A stretch of DNA of 64,000 bases from positions 558,001-622,000 of the forward strand of contig NZ_PIPR01000001.1 in NCBI RefSeq assembly GCF_003987355.1. The letters are read 5' to 3'. The translations under genes were made by a program, and so were the position numbers. Of the stretch, positions 8,217 to 17,521 are shown in pieces. Below the pieces are notes generated by a model. That model saw only the letters and a program-made list of their open reading frames with translations. It had not been told where the DNA came from and did no database searches. Source of the DNA: Pseudidiomarina aestuarii. GTDB lineage: Bacteria; Pseudomonadota; Gammaproteobacteria; Enterobacterales; Alteromonadaceae. Every line of letters begins with the position of its first letter. The first letter of the stretch is position 1.

Positions 8217-8252
8217 AAAAAAGACCGCTCGCCTTCGACGAACGGTCTTTTT
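8217..8252 (-). terminator. Intrinsic terminator after the NfeD-SPFH operon
   Basis: The sequence AAAAAGACCG...CGGTCTTTTTC forms a hairpin with A/T tails on both sides. On the minus strand it ends in a T-run about 40 nt after the SPFH stop. It separates that operon from the RND operon and could work in either direction. Confidence 0.8.
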
Positions 8253-8292
8253 CGTACGTTAGACGCTATTTTCTATGCGTCTGATTGATTTT

Positions 8293-9231
8293 CTAGCCTT
8301 TGGTTGGCGCTTTTTTGAGGACTTCAGTTAAGCCTGCCACCGCACCACCAATATCACTGAGTTGTGCTGGCAAAATCAACGTATTGGTCTCTTTAGCTAG
8401 GCGACCGAATTCGCGGACATATTGCTCGGCTACGCGCAGGCTCACCGCTGATTCGCCGCCTGGTTCTTGAATAGCGGACGCAATCTCCCTCAGACCTTGT
8501 GCAGTAGCCGTTGCAATCATCTCAATTTCACGGGCGCGCCCCTCAGCTTCGTTGATTTGCTTTTGCTTCTCCGCCTCGGATAAATTAATAATTTCTTGTT
8601 TCTGGCCTTCTGAAACGTTGATCATTGCTTGTCGCTCACCTTCAGACTTCGCAATAGCAGCACGACGCTCACGTTCCGCGCGCATTTGTTGCTCGAGCGC
8701 ATCTTTAATCGAAGCCGGCAACTCAATATCAGATATTTCGTAACGAAGTACTTTAATACCCCAAGGTGCAGCAGCTTCATCTAAAGCCTGCACGACCACC
8801 TCGTTGATTTGCGCGCGTTCTTCAAAAGTCTTATCTAAGTCTGTTTGACCAATGACCGAACGCATGGTGGTTTGTGCGAGCTGGGATGCCGCATACCGAT
8901 AGTCATTAATGCCGTACGAGGCTTTGTGGGCATCGACAACTTGAATGTAAAGTACACCATTAATGCCAACCTGAATGTTATCGCGCGTCACGCAGGCTTG
9001 GCGCTCAACGTCGATAACTTCCTCTTTTAAGGTGTGTTGATAAGCAACCTTATCAATAAACGGAATCAGTAGGTGAAAACCTGAATCTAGGGTGCGGTTG
9101 TAACGCCCCAACCGCTCAATGACAAAATTTGAACGCTGCGGCACAATCCGTGCCGTTTTCAGAATGATTATAATAACGGCAAGTGCGAAACCTAGCGCTA
9201 AAACGGTACTGACATCGAATTCAAATGGCAT
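8293..9231 (-). CDS. qmcA: SPFH/Band 7 protein, slipin (QmcA-like)
   Basis: This is a 312-residue protein. An N-terminal membrane helix (about residues 8-27) is followed by the SPFH domain from about residue 30 (RIVPQRSNFVIERLGRY, then SGFHLLIPFIDKVAY). Next comes a long coiled-coil with repeated E-A-E-K-Q segments (about 190-255) and a C-terminal tail. This is the layout of stomatin-like paraslipins such as E. coli QmcA. These proteins oligomerise into membrane cages or microdomains. The NfeD-like gene sits 25 nt upstream in the same operon. That is a very common pairing, in which the NfeD OB-fold domain is thought to act with the SPFH partner. A terminator follows. Confidence 0.88.
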   Translation of the reverse strand: MPFEFDVSTVLALGFALAVIIIILKTARIVPQRSNFVIERLGRYNRTLDSGFHLLIPFIDKVAYQHTLKEEVIDVERQACVTRDNIQVGINGVLYIQVVDAHKASYGINDYRYAASQLAQTTMRSVIGQTDLDKTFEERAQINEVVVQALDEAAAPWGIKVLRYEISDIELPASIKDALEQQMRAERERRAAIAKSEGERQAMINVSEGQKQEIINLSEAEKQKQINEAEGRAREIEMIATATAQGLREIASAIQEPGGESAVSLRVAEQYVREFGRLAKETNTLILPAQLSDIGGAVAGLTEVLKKAPTKG

Positions 9232-9256
9232 CGAATTTTTCCTCTCTCTAATTTAA

Positions 9257-9712
9257 TTATTCCGCTGCAGGTGGCTGGACTCGACTGACAGTTAGCTGTA
9301 TTCCTTCATTGGATACCACCCACGCCGTCTCACCTGCTTTCAATTCGTCCTCTGAATAGGCAGACCAGCGCACACCATTTAAAGTGACTCGACCGGTACC
9401 ATTCACAAAATCGTTAACAACGGTCACACGGGAGCCAATGTCTTTCTGAAAATTAGGTTTCCCTTCATCATCATCAGCTGTATACCCCATAAACCACTTT
9501 TTGATACGACCACGAGCCAGGAGCAATAAAATCAAACTAACGATTCCGAAAACCGCAAACTGACTTGCTGAACTTTCAATTACGCCCCAGTTCAGCAGAA
9601 GCCCTGTTACTATCGCGCCAATACCTAAAAATACTGCTATCACACTAGTCAGCAATAATTCAGATAAAATCAGCAGTACCCCAATAATGATCCAAATAAG
9701 CGCGACGCTCAT
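9257..9712 (-). CDS. NfeD-like membrane protein
   Basis: This is a 151-residue protein. It has two or three N-terminal hydrophobic segments (about residues 5-25, 28-45 and 52-68). A soluble C-terminal OB-fold domain follows, with G-S-R-V-T-V-V-N-D-F and G-R-V-T-L-N-G-V-R-W-S-A (residues about 90-118), the hallmark of NfeD C-terminal domains. It lacks the ClpP-like protease domain of long NfeD proteins, so it is the short form (YbbK/YuaF type). It is co-transcribed with the SPFH gene just downstream and is presumably its partner in membrane organisation. Confidence 0.88.
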   Translation of the reverse strand: MSVALIWIIIGVLLILSELLLTSVIAVFLGIGAIVTGLLLNWGVIESSASQFAVFGIVSLILLLLARGRIKKWFMGYTADDDEGKPNFQKDIGSRVTVVNDFVNGTGRVTLNGVRWSAYSEDELKAGETAWVVSNEGIQLTVSRVQPPAAE

Positions 9713-9798
9713 GGCAGCTCCTAATTGTTATGCTTATGTAATGAAACGACTATAGCACGTCACTTCCCGCAATCGAGAGCGATAATTGTATCAATTTG

Positions 9799-10230
9799 CT
9801 ACTCGGTAACGTCGCTGAGATAGGTCACCAATGGAAAGAACAGTAACTCTTGACCCTGCGGTGTTTGCAAGGGCACGCGCAGTTGCCACTCCATCTCAGA
9901 CTCTGCACAAGCGCCAACCTGCAACGTCGTATGCCACACGCCAGCAGTGTCATCATCGGCTTGCCAAATCACGGGTAGACTCCCCATATACATCGTAATT
10001 GCCACCAGTTGACTAGGTTGAGGTTGCCATTCAGTCGGTAACGTCAGTTGAATGAAAATAGGATGCTCGGGCTGCGGGCGCGCTGGAGTGATCGAAAATT
10101 TCACCGCAGCGGTATCCATGTCTGCAGCTTGCATTTGGCGCGCTTGCTGATGCTCAGTTGTAGGTTCAGAGCAGCCCCACAAGTGAGCAAGAATGAGAAC
10201 TGTAATCATTCCACGTAGCCAACTGTTCAT
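9799..10230 (-). CDS. Putative lipoprotein of unknown function
   Basis: This is a 143-residue protein. It has a short signal sequence and a lipobox-like LWGC with Cys 20, so it is predicted to be lipid-anchored. The remaining sequence is beta-rich and low in charge, and I do not recognise a family. Residues 42-110 faintly resemble the periplasmic domain of FixH-like proteins (PEHPIFIQLTLPTEW), which could be coincidental. It is divergent from ccoN across a 195-nt gap, so it may share regulation with the cbb3 oxidase. An accessory role is only a guess. The gap holds no recognisable FNR box. Confidence 0.6.
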   Translation of the reverse strand: MNSWLRGMITVLILAHLWGCSEPTTEHQQARQMQAADMDTAAVKFSITPARPQPEHPIFIQLTLPTEWQPQPSQLVAITMYMGSLPVIWQADDDTAGVWHTTLQVGACAESEMEWQLRVPLQTPQGQELLFFPLVTYLSDVTE

Positions 10231-10425
10231 TTGTTCAGTTTCCTATACAAATTACTGTCGAATAATTCAGCAAACACTTGCCGTCACGAGGAAAAACAAG
10301 GCTTTTGAACTGTATTTTTTAGTCTTTTCAGCTTAGTATATAAGAGCTTCCTGAACTATGAGTGAAGTACCACTTATTGTCACGTATCACTGTCGCCTTT
10401 GTGCGATCAGACGCGGAAACCAATG

Positions 10426-11886
10426 ATGAGTCATACGAGTCCACAACAAATGGAATATAACCTCAAAGTCGTACGGCAGTTTGCTGTAATGACTGTCGTT
10501 TGGGGGATTATTGGCATGGGTCTAGGCGTGTTCATCGCTGCCCAGCTAATTTGGCCCGAATTAAATTTTGATACCCCTTGGTTAACCTATTCACGGTTAC
10601 GCCCGCTGCACACGAATGCTGTTATCTTTGCATTCAGTACCTCAGCGCTGATGGGAACGTCTTTTTATATCGTGCAGAAGACCTGTCGCACCAATCTTTT
10701 TTCCGACAAGTTAGCTGCTTTCGTTTTCTGGTCTTGGCAAACGGTTATCGTACTCGCAGTGATCACGTTGCCGCTCGGCTTTACCTCGAGTAAAGAATAC
10801 GCTGAGTTGGAATGGCCGATCGATATCTTGATTGCACTATCCTGGATTGCCTACGTCATCGTATTCTTCGGCACCTTGATGAAGCGCAATACCTCACATA
10901 TTTACGTTGCGAACTGGTTTTATGGCGGCTTTATCGTCACCATCGCAGTGCTGCACATTGTGAATAGTATGGCGATACCCGTATCGTTCACCAAGTCATA
11001 CAGCCTCTATGCAGGTGCTGTCGATGCCATGGTGCAATGGTGGTATGGTCACAATGCAGTTGGGTTCCTGCTGACAGCCGGCTTCCTGGGTATGATGTAT
11101 TACTTCGTACCGAAACAAGCGGAACGGCCAGTGTACTCATACCGACTCTCAGTTGTGCATTTTTGGGCTCTGATATCACTCTATATCTGGGCAGGTCCTC
11201 ACCATCTGCATTACACCGCTCTACCGGACTGGACTCAGTCACTGGGTATGGTGATGTCGGTCATTCTCTTCGTACCGTCTTGGGGCGGTATGATCAATGG
11301 TATTATGACCTTGTCTGGTGCGTGGCATAAACTGAAAACCGACCCAATTTTGCGGTTCTTGATTGTCTCGTTGTCGTTCTACGGTATGTCAACGTTCGAA
11401 GGCCCAATGATGGCAATCAAATCGGTTAACGCGTTGTCGCATTACACAGACTGGACCATTGGTCACGTGCACTCAGGCGCACTTGGCTGGGTAGCAATGA
11501 TTACCATTGGCTCCATGTACTACTTGATTCCACGTTTATACAATCAAACGTCAATGTACAACGTGCGCTGGATCAACACGCATTTCTGGTTACATACCAT
11601 CGGTGTCGTACTCTACATTGTTGCGCTCTGGATCTCGGGTGTCATGCAAGGTTTGATGTGGCGCGCGGTAAACGCCGAAGACGGCACCCTGACTTACAGT
11701 TTCATAGAGAGTGTTGAAGCCTCTTATCCGTTCTGGTTCATCCGTTTTGTCGGTGGCCTGTTCATCGTTGCAGGTATGCTGCTGATGGCATACAACACCT
11801 TCCGGACTATCCGTCAAGGTAGCCCGACCGTGGAGTATGTCGATCTACCAGCGAAAGCAACTAAACCAGCGGAACAGCCAGCGTAA
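10426..11886 (+). CDS. ccoN: cbb3-type cytochrome c oxidase subunit I
   Basis: This is a protein of about 486 residues, the catalytic subunit that reduces O2 to water at a heme b3-CuB centre with high oxygen affinity and pumps protons. ATG ATG at 10423/10426 follows CGGAAA, and I chose the second for spacing. Twelve or more membrane helices are visible. The conserved histidines appear in order: [10 protein letters not shown], a [10 protein letters not shown] segment (CuB ligand region), the [11 protein letters not shown] pair, and HVHSGALGW near the heme ligands. A short charged tail ends the protein. It is the first gene of ccoNOQP. Confidence 0.97.
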   Translation: MSHTSPQQMEYNLKVVRQFAVMTVVWGIIGMGLGVFIAAQLIWPELNFDTPWLTYSRLRPLHTNAVIFAFSTSALMGTSFYIVQKTCRTNLFSDKLAAFVFWSWQTVIVLAVITLPLGFTSSKEYAELEWPIDILIALSWIAYVIVFFGTLMKRNTSHIYVANWFYGGFIVTIAVLHIVNSMAIPVSFTKSYSLYAGAVDAMVQWWYGHNAVGFLLTAGFLGMMYYFVPKQAERPVYSYRLSVVHFWALISLYIWAGPHHLHYTALPDWTQSLGMVMSVILFVPSWGGMINGIMTLSGAWHKLKTDPILRFLIVSLSFYGMSTFEGPMMAIKSVNALSHYTDWTIGHVHSGALGWVAMITIGSMYYLIPRLYNQTSMYNVRWINTHFWLHTIGVVLYIVALWISGVMQGLMWRAVNAEDGTLTYSFIESVEASYPFWFIRFVGGLFIVAGMLLMAYNTFRTIRQGSPTVEYVDLPAKATKPAEQPA

Positions 11887-11897
11887 GGAGTCGAAAG

Positions 11898-12521
11898 ATG
11901 AGCAAAAATTGGAAACACGACTTTGTTGAAAAACGCATTGGCTTGTTCGCGATTTTGACAATTGTCGCCATTTCAATCGGTGGATTAGTCGAGATCACAC
12001 CGCTACTGTTTCAAAAGCAAACGAATGAGCCGGTGATTGGATTGAAGCCATATACAGCTCTGGAGATGGAAGGACGAGACATCTACATTCGCGAGGGCTG
12101 TAACAACTGTCATAGCCAGATGATTCGTCCATTCCGCGCAGAGAGCGAACGTTATGGCCATTATTCTCTGGCCGGTGAACATGTATGGGAGCGCCCTTTT
12201 TTGTGGGGGTCTAAACGTACTGGTCCTGACTTAGCGCGCGTTGGTGGACGATATTCAGACGAGTGGCATTATGTGCACCTCATGAATCCGCGTGACGTGG
12301 TGCCAGAATCCAACATGCCTGGATTTCCATGGTTAGCCGAAGCAGAACTGGATGGCGAATTGACCGCCAAGAAATTAGCGACCTTCAGAACCTTCGGTGT
12401 GCCTTATACCGATGAAGACATCGCCGGCGCCAAAGCTGCTGTGCAAGGCAAAACCGAGATGGAAGCCCTGATTGCTTATCTGCAAGCTTTGGGTACCGGA
12501 TTACAACAGCAGGCTAATTAA
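11898..12521 (+). CDS. ccoO: cbb3 oxidase subunit II, mono-heme cytochrome c
   Basis: This is a 207-residue protein. An N-terminal anchor helix (about residues 15-36) holds a periplasmic cytochrome c domain with the heme motif CNNCH at 68-72, followed by SQMIRPF, which is typical of CcoO. A methionine ligand is likely in SNMPGFPWL. It passes electrons from CcoP or soluble cytochrome c to CcoN. It begins 11 nt after ccoN with AAGGAG and is followed directly by ccoQ. Confidence 0.97.
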   Translation: MSKNWKHDFVEKRIGLFAILTIVAISIGGLVEITPLLFQKQTNEPVIGLKPYTALEMEGRDIYIREGCNNCHSQMIRPFRAESERYGHYSLAGEHVWERPFLWGSKRTGPDLARVGGRYSDEWHYVHLMNPRDVVPESNMPGFPWLAEAELDGELTAKKLATFRTFGVPYTDEDIAGAKAAVQGKTEMEALIAYLQALGTGLQQQAN

Positions 12522-12522
12522 G

Positions 12523-12714
12523 ATGGACTACATCACTTGGCGTGCGTTTTATACAGTATTAGTTTTTGTTTTGTTTATTGGTGTCGTGCTGTGGGCATAC
12601 AGCAAAGGAAGCAAGAAAAACTTTGATGAAGCCGCCCGTTCTATCTTCGAAGAAGACGAACTGAAAGCTGCGGACCAGAACAAAACTAAACAGGAGTCGA
12701 AGAACCATGAGTAG
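12523..12714 (+). CDS. ccoQ: cbb3 oxidase small subunit CcoQ
   Basis: This is a 63-residue protein starting at ATG 12523, just after the ccoO stop (TAAG-ATG). It has one membrane helix (residues 7-25, FYTVLVFVLFIGVVLWAYS), followed by SKGSKKNFDEAARSIFEED. That pattern matches the CcoQ/FixQ family, which stabilises the assembled oxidase. Its 3' end overlaps the start of ccoP by 8 nt, which implies coupled translation. Confidence 0.9.
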   Translation: MDYITWRAFYTVLVFVLFIGVVLWAYSKGSKKNFDEAARSIFEEDELKAADQNKTKQESKNHE

Positions 12715-13660
12715 CTTCTGGAGTGCATGGATAATAGTCCTCACCCTCGCCTTTTTAGTGGCCATTATTTGGCTACTTCGCTGGAATATGAAAAATTACA
12801 CCGGCATTAAAGAAGGCGAATTAATGGACCACGAGTTCGATGGTATTGTCGAGTACAACAATCCAATGCCAACGTGGTGGACCTATTTATTTTGGGTTTG
12901 TATTGTTTGGGGCTTCCTTTACTTAGCTCTGTACCCGGGTTTGGGTAACTTTGCAGGGTTGTTAGGCTGGACGAGTTCCAACCAAGAGGTGTTATCACTC
13001 GAGGAATCAGAGCAAGCAACCGCTGCAGCGCGTGAAGCAGGATTGATTGTGCAATACGATCGTGAAATGCAGCAAGCGGAAGAAGTATTCGGACCTATCT
13101 TCAAAGCTTATGCCGAGCGCCCTATCAAAGAACTCGCGCAAGATCCCGAGGCACTGAAAATTGGGCAACGTTTATTTTTGCAGAATTGTGCTCAGTGTCA
13201 TGGCTCGAATGCGCAAGGCGGTAACGGGTTTCCTAACCTGACCGACGATGATTGGCTGTATGGTGGCGAGCCAGAGGATATCGTCTACAGCCTCGTTAAC
13301 GGGCGTCGTGGTCAAATGCCTGGCTGGAAGGAACAATTTTCCGAAGAGCAGATCACGGAACTTGCTGTGTACGTACTGAGTTTATCGGGTCGTAAAGTCG
13401 ATCCCGAGTTAGCCAACGCTGGTAAACAAAACTACGCAGTATGTGCTGCTTGTCATGGTCAAGATGGCAAAGGGAATCAGCAGATTGGCGCGCCGAACTT
13501 GACTGATAACATTTGGTTGTATGGCGGTGGTTCGCAGGCGTCGATTGAAGAAACTTTGCGCAATGGCCGTAATGGCGTGATGCCAGCTTGGGATGACATT
13601 CTCGGCGAGGATAAAATCCACATTATCAGCGCTTATGTCTACGGGCTATCGCAAGAGTAA
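12707..13660 (+). CDS. ccoP: cbb3 oxidase subunit III, di-heme cytochrome c
   Basis: This is a 317-residue protein. Two N-terminal membrane segments (about residues 7-26 and 57-77) flank HEFDGIVEYNNPMPTWW, the signature of gammaproteobacterial CcoP. Two cytochrome c domains follow, with CAQCH at 161-165 and CAACH at 246-250, and with methionine ligand candidates in RGQMPGW and NGVMPAW. It accepts electrons from the cytochrome c pool and delivers them to CcoO. It is the last oxidase structural gene before a strong terminator. Confidence 0.97.
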   Translation: MSSFWSAWIIVLTLAFLVAIIWLLRWNMKNYTGIKEGELMDHEFDGIVEYNNPMPTWWTYLFWVCIVWGFLYLALYPGLGNFAGLLGWTSSNQEVLSLEESEQATAAAREAGLIVQYDREMQQAEEVFGPIFKAYAERPIKELAQDPEALKIGQRLFLQNCAQCHGSNAQGGNGFPNLTDDDWLYGGEPEDIVYSLVNGRRGQMPGWKEQFSEEQITELAVYVLSLSGRKVDPELANAGKQNYAVCAACHGQDGKGNQQIGAPNLTDNIWLYGGGSQASIEETLRNGRNGVMPAWDDILGEDKIHIISAYVYGLSQE

Positions 13661-13665
13661 TGCTG

Positions 13666-13690
13666 AAACCCCGCTCCGGCGGGGTTTTTT
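13666..13690 (+). terminator. Intrinsic terminator after ccoP
   Basis: CCCCGC (13669-13674), a TCCG loop and GCGGGG (13679-13684) are followed by six T residues, starting 8 nt after the ccoP stop. It separates the structural genes from the assembly genes fixH-ccoI-ccoS. Readthrough would still feed those genes, because only 18 nt separate the T-run from the fixH start. Confidence 0.9.
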
Positions 13691-13708
13691 CTAATTGATG
13701 GAGAGTCT

Positions 13709-14209
13709 ATGACAATCAAACCTTGGTACAAGCAGTTCTGGCCGTGGTTTTTGATGGGTCTGCCCTTTTCGGTCATAATCGCCATGATCATCACACTGAC
13801 TATCGCGAGCCAGTACGGTGATAACCCAATGGTGGTTGATGATTACTACAAGAAAGGTCGCGGCATTAATGTGCAAGTTGAGAAGGTTCAAGTAGCCCAG
13901 CAATTGAACATCAGTTTTACTTTTCAGCACACGCCCGAACAATTCACGCTTGCTTATGCGTCTGGAGCGCCAACGGAGCTCACTGCGCTGCGCGTAAGCT
14001 TCTATCACAGTACCTTGTCACAACGTGATTTTGAGCAAGTGATAACGGCTGATGCTAACGGCGTTTTTCGCGGTCAGCTACCGGCAGAGCTCGAAGGCAA
14101 ATGGACAGTGACCGTGACTCCATTTAACAACGCTTGGCGGCTGTCGCAAAGCATTCAGCTACCCACCGTGAGAGCGCTCACGTTAAAGCCTCTGACTTAC
14201 GGAGTTTAA
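13709..14209 (+). CDS. fixH: cbb3 oxidase assembly protein FixH (CcoH)
   Basis: This is a 166-residue protein. It has one N-terminal membrane helix (about residues 10-34, PWFLMGLPFSVIIAMIITLT), then the FixH-typical NPMVVDDYYKKGRGIN, then a periplasmic beta domain. FixH is needed for maturation or stability of the cbb3 complex. It is one base from ccoI and probably translationally coupled to it. The gene ccoG, often located between ccoP and fixH, is absent here. Confidence 0.92.
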   Translation: MTIKPWYKQFWPWFLMGLPFSVIIAMIITLTIASQYGDNPMVVDDYYKKGRGINVQVEKVQVAQQLNISFTFQHTPEQFTLAYASGAPTELTALRVSFYHSTLSQRDFEQVITADANGVFRGQLPAELEGKWTVTVTPFNNAWRLSQSIQLPTVRALTLKPLTYGV

Positions 14210-14210
14210 G

Positions 14211-16652
14211 ATGAGCAAGCAGTTGCCAGCAGTTGCATCTGGACTGTGTTACCACTGCTTGCAAACCCTCCCGCACGAAGGTGCTATTACGCACTCGTTA
14301 GCGGGGCAAACTGTGGAATTGTGTTGCTACGGCTGTCAGGCTGTCGCCAGTACCATTGAAGAGCACAACCTGCTGCACTTTTATCAATTCCGGGATACAT
14401 CCAATCCACTCCAAGTTCCATTGCTGCCCGAAGAGTTACAAGAACTCAAAGCCTATGATGATGAGCGGTTGCAAGAACAACTCAGCCATTCGGTAGAAGA
14501 TGGTCGCGAAATAACACTCTCTGTTGAAGGTATGACGTGCTCCGCTTGCGCCTGGCTGATTGAACGCGAGCTTGAACATCTCTCTGGGCTGCATTCCGTG
14601 CGTGTCAACGCAACGACTGAACGCGTGACAGTTCACTGGTCTCCCGAGCGCATTCGATTGAGCGAGATCTTACAAACCATCGCTGGACTTGGTTACCGGG
14701 CATTGCCGTTTCAAGCTGCACAGCAAGAATCGGATTTTAAAAAACGCCGTCGCTATTTCGTCAATCGACTCGGCGTGGCGGGTCTTGCAACGATGCAAAT
14801 CATGATGATTGCGATTGCACTTTACTTTGGTGTGGTCAGCGATCTCGACGATTCGCTGCGTCAGTTCATGTGGTGGATTAGTCTGTTTTTTGCCACACCT
14901 GTGTTGCTCTACTCGGCGCAACCCTTCTACTTGAGCGCACTACGCAGTATTCAAGCACGACAACCCAACATGGACGTACCGGTCAGTCTTGCGCTGCTCG
15001 GTGCCTACGGTGCGAGCGCTTATGCCACACTCACCAATCAGGGTGAGGTTTATTTTGAATCGGTTAGCATGTTCACTTTTTTCCTGTTGGCAGGCAGATA
15101 TTTAGAATTGCTCGCAAAACAAAAAGCGATGAGCCATGCCGCAAATTTGATTAAGTTACTGCCAGCAATAGCCAATCGTGAACGAGCCGATGGAAGTTAT
15201 GAAGCCGTGCCCGTGCATCAATTAACGCTGGGTGATGTCATTCAAATTCCAGCTGGGAATACCATTCCAGTAGATGGTGAGTTGCTCGACGAAATCGCTC
15301 AGGTCAACGAGAGTTTGCTAACTGGAGAAAGCCGACTGCAGACCAAAACGCATCACGAAACGATGCTGGCCGGCAGTATTCCACCGCTGCAAAGTATTCG
15401 GATCCGCGTGACCGCAAGTCAACAGCAAACGGTGCTCGCTAGTATTATCGCGTTGCAAGATACCGCGTTGTCGCGCAAACCGAAATTGGCAGCAACGGCG
15501 GAAGCGCTTGCGAACAAATTTGTGATTCGGCTGCTTGTTTTGGCAGGTGCGACTTTCTTTGCATGGTCATTTATTGATCCGCAGCAGGCGTTCTGGATTA
15601 CCCTCGCAGTATTGGTTGCCACCTGCCCTTGTGCGTTGGCCTTAGCAGCTCCAACTGCTGTGACGGGCGCAATTCACCGGCTCAATCGCGCTGGCATTAT
15701 CGTTCGGAATGCCGATGTCTTTGCTCGTGTTGAAGAAACTAAGACGTTATTGATCGACAAAACCGGGACACTGACTACAGGTAACTTCCGAGTCGTGAAG
15801 TGGCACAATCATCAACCAACATCGTATTCTGATAGCGAAATACAGCAGCGGATTCGTGAGCTTGAACGTGACGCCGTGCATCCGTACGCACAATGCTTAA
15901 AACAGTGGGCATCTGAGTACGCTCAACCAGCTCACGAGCGTTTGTGGCAGCGTTTAGAGCAAGTGCATGGCGCCGGTGTCAGTACATCGGCGGCGAAACC
16001 TGAATATTGCTATCGACTGGGTTCTTTAAGCTGGATCCAAGAATGGCATCCGGATTTCGTTCCAACGCATGCGCAGAGTCAAGTATTTTTAGCCAATCAA
16101 CGAGCAGTGCTGGCTGAAGTGGAACTACAAGACGAGTTAAGACCAGAAATTGAAAGTACCCTTGCTGCATTAAAGGCAAGCGGTGTGCAGTTGGTGATGC
16201 TAACTGGTGACCGTGATGTCTATGCTCAACCTGTGGCTAATCGGTTGGGCATTGATATCGTACACGCACAGTGCATGCCTGCTGATAAGTTACGTTGGCT
16301 CGAACATTATCAGTCGCAAGGCTCTGTGATGATGATTGGCGATGGCTTGAATGACGGCCCTGTGCTCGCGCAAGCCGATATTGCCATTACCTTCAGTCAG
16401 GCTGCAGATTTAGCTCGCATCGCAGCCGATGTCATTCTGATCAATCAAAGCGGTGATGGTATTTCAACATTTCGTACCACCGCGCTGCGCTGTCGAAATA
16501 TCATGAATCAAAATATTCGTTGGGCATTGCTCTATAATGTCATCATTATTCCAGTTGCAGTCGCTGGGTTTCTTACCCCATACATGGCCGCAATTGGGAT
16601 GTCCGCCAGTTCGCTACTGGTGTTGTTGAATTCACTCAGGCTCTATCGCTAA
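14211..16652 (+). CDS. ccoI: Cu(+)-translocating P-type ATPase for cbb3 assembly
   Basis: This is an 813-residue FixI/CcoI-type pump that moves copper across the inner membrane to supply the CuB centre of the oxidase. An N-terminal cysteine-rich region (C13-Y-H-C16 and C38-C-x-x-C) is typical of CcoI. It is followed by a heavy-metal-associated domain with GMTCSAC at 107-113. Membrane helices flank the metal-binding CPC at 472-474. The phosphorylation motif DKTGT is at 516-520 and the hinge GDGLNDGPVL is near 705. Its stop codon overlaps the start of ccoS (TAATG). Confidence 0.95.
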   Translation: MSKQLPAVASGLCYHCLQTLPHEGAITHSLAGQTVELCCYGCQAVASTIEEHNLLHFYQFRDTSNPLQVPLLPEELQELKAYDDERLQEQLSHSVEDGREITLSVEGMTCSACAWLIERELEHLSGLHSVRVNATTERVTVHWSPERIRLSEILQTIAGLGYRALPFQAAQQESDFKKRRRYFVNRLGVAGLATMQIMMIAIALYFGVVSDLDDSLRQFMWWISLFFATPVLLYSAQPFYLSALRSIQARQPNMDVPVSLALLGAYGASAYATLTNQGEVYFESVSMFTFFLLAGRYLELLAKQKAMSHAANLIKLLPAIANRERADGSYEAVPVHQLTLGDVIQIPAGNTIPVDGELLDEIAQVNESLLTGESRLQTKTHHETMLAGSIPPLQSIRIRVTASQQQTVLASIIALQDTALSRKPKLAATAEALANKFVIRLLVLAGATFFAWSFIDPQQAFWITLAVLVATCPCALALAAPTAVTGAIHRLNRAGIIVRNADVFARVEETKTLLIDKTGTLTTGNFRVVKWHNHQPTSYSDSEIQQRIRELERDAVHPYAQCLKQWASEYAQPAHERLWQRLEQVHGAGVSTSAAKPEYCYRLGSLSWIQEWHPDFVPTHAQSQVFLANQRAVLAEVELQDELRPEIESTLAALKASGVQLVMLTGDRDVYAQPVANRLGIDIVHAQCMPADKLRWLEHYQSQGSVMMIGDGLNDGPVLAQADIAITFSQAADLARIAADVILINQSGDGISTFRTTALRCRNIMNQNIRWALLYNVIIIPVAVAGFLTPYMAAIGMSASSLLVLLNSLRLYR

Positions 16653-16828
16653 TGGAAAGTTTGTATATTCTGATTCCAATTGCTCTATTTTTCGTGGTTT
16701 TAGCTGTCGGGATTTTCCTGTGGGCGGTTCGCTCTGACCAGTTTGAAGATCTCGAACGCAAAGGCATGGATGTCTTACTTGACGATAAACCAGTACAGAA
16801 GCGACAGCAGGATGACGATGCTGGATAG
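16652..16828 (+). CDS. ccoS: cbb3 oxidase maturation protein CcoS
   Basis: This is a 58-residue protein. The ATG at 16652 overlaps the ccoI stop. A single membrane helix (residues 4-26) is followed by RSDQFEDLERKGMDVLLDD, which is the conserved CcoS pattern (W-A-x-R-x-x-Q-F-D-D-L-x). CcoS is required for heme b and copper insertion into the oxidase. Its 3' end overlaps the start of the TauE-like gene. Confidence 0.92.
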   Translation: MESLYILIPIALFFVVLAVGIFLWAVRSDQFEDLERKGMDVLLDDKPVQKRQQDDDAG

Positions 16829-17474
16829 TTTCGCCGCTTTGCTGATGGGGCTAGCCGGCGCGGGTCATTGCATCATGATGTGTGGTGGAATCGCCGGTGC
16901 ATTTGGTCAATCCATATCGACCGCAACGCTATTGGTCTACAATTTAGGCCGCATTACCTCTTATTGTATCGCTGGCGCACTGGTTGGCTATGCAGCAAGT
17001 GTGCTGACTTTACTGATGCCAGATGTACTTCTGATACTGCGTTTCGTTGCCGGGCTTCTACTCATTTTACTCGGACTCTATTTAACCGGCTGGTGGATGG
17101 TGTTACGCCGACTCGAACGTCTCGGCACGCCTTTTTGGCGTAGCCTCCAGCCCTTTGCGCAGCGTTTTAGACAGAGCCAACAGCTGCCCTCCATATTTGG
17201 TGCTGGGATGTTATGGGGCTGGCTACCCTGCGGCTTAGTATACAGTGCACTGAGTTGGGCAGCGTTAAGCGGCTCAGCAAGCCAAGGAGTCTGGCTCATG
17301 CTGATGTTTGGTCTCGGCACCTTACCTGCAATGTTTGCCTTGGGCTGGTTCAGTAAAGCAATACAAAGTGTTCTGAAGTCTCAAGGCTTCCGTCAAGCCA
17401 TGGGAATCATTATGATTTTCTACGGAGTTTGGGTCATTCAAATAGCGTTACGACAAATGTCACTTTTCAGCTAG
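16818..17474 (+). CDS. Sulfite exporter TauE/SafE-like membrane protein of the cco cluster
   Basis: This is a 218-residue protein. ATG 16818 (MLDSFAALLMGLAGAGHC) has AGGA upstream and matches the usual N-terminus of this group. ATG 16812 is also possible. Six hydrophobic segments are seen. The motif GLAGAGHCIMMCGGIAGA near the N-terminus and GMLWGWLPCGLVYS in the middle are characteristic, and their cysteines may bind metal. These proteins regularly accompany ccoI-ccoS and resemble CcoA-like or CcdA-like helpers. A role in copper or redox supply to the oxidase is plausible but unproven. In many relatives fnr follows next. Here uspE does. Confidence 0.85.
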   Translation: MLDSFAALLMGLAGAGHCIMMCGGIAGAFGQSISTATLLVYNLGRITSYCIAGALVGYAASVLTLLMPDVLLILRFVAGLLLILLGLYLTGWWMVLRRLERLGTPFWRSLQPFAQRFRQSQQLPSIFGAGMLWGWLPCGLVYSALSWAALSGSASQGVWLMLMFGLGTLPAMFALGWFSKAIQSVLKSQGFRQAMGIIMIFYGVWVIQIALRQMSLFS

Positions 17475-17521
17475 CTTGAACTACACTAGATCATGTTGTG
17501 GTTTAGGTTTGGAGGTGAAAA

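Noticed and set aside
10231-10425. FNR box upstream of ccoN
   Set aside because: No sequence close to TTGAT-N4-ATCAA is found. TTGAAC near 10305 has no matching half-site.
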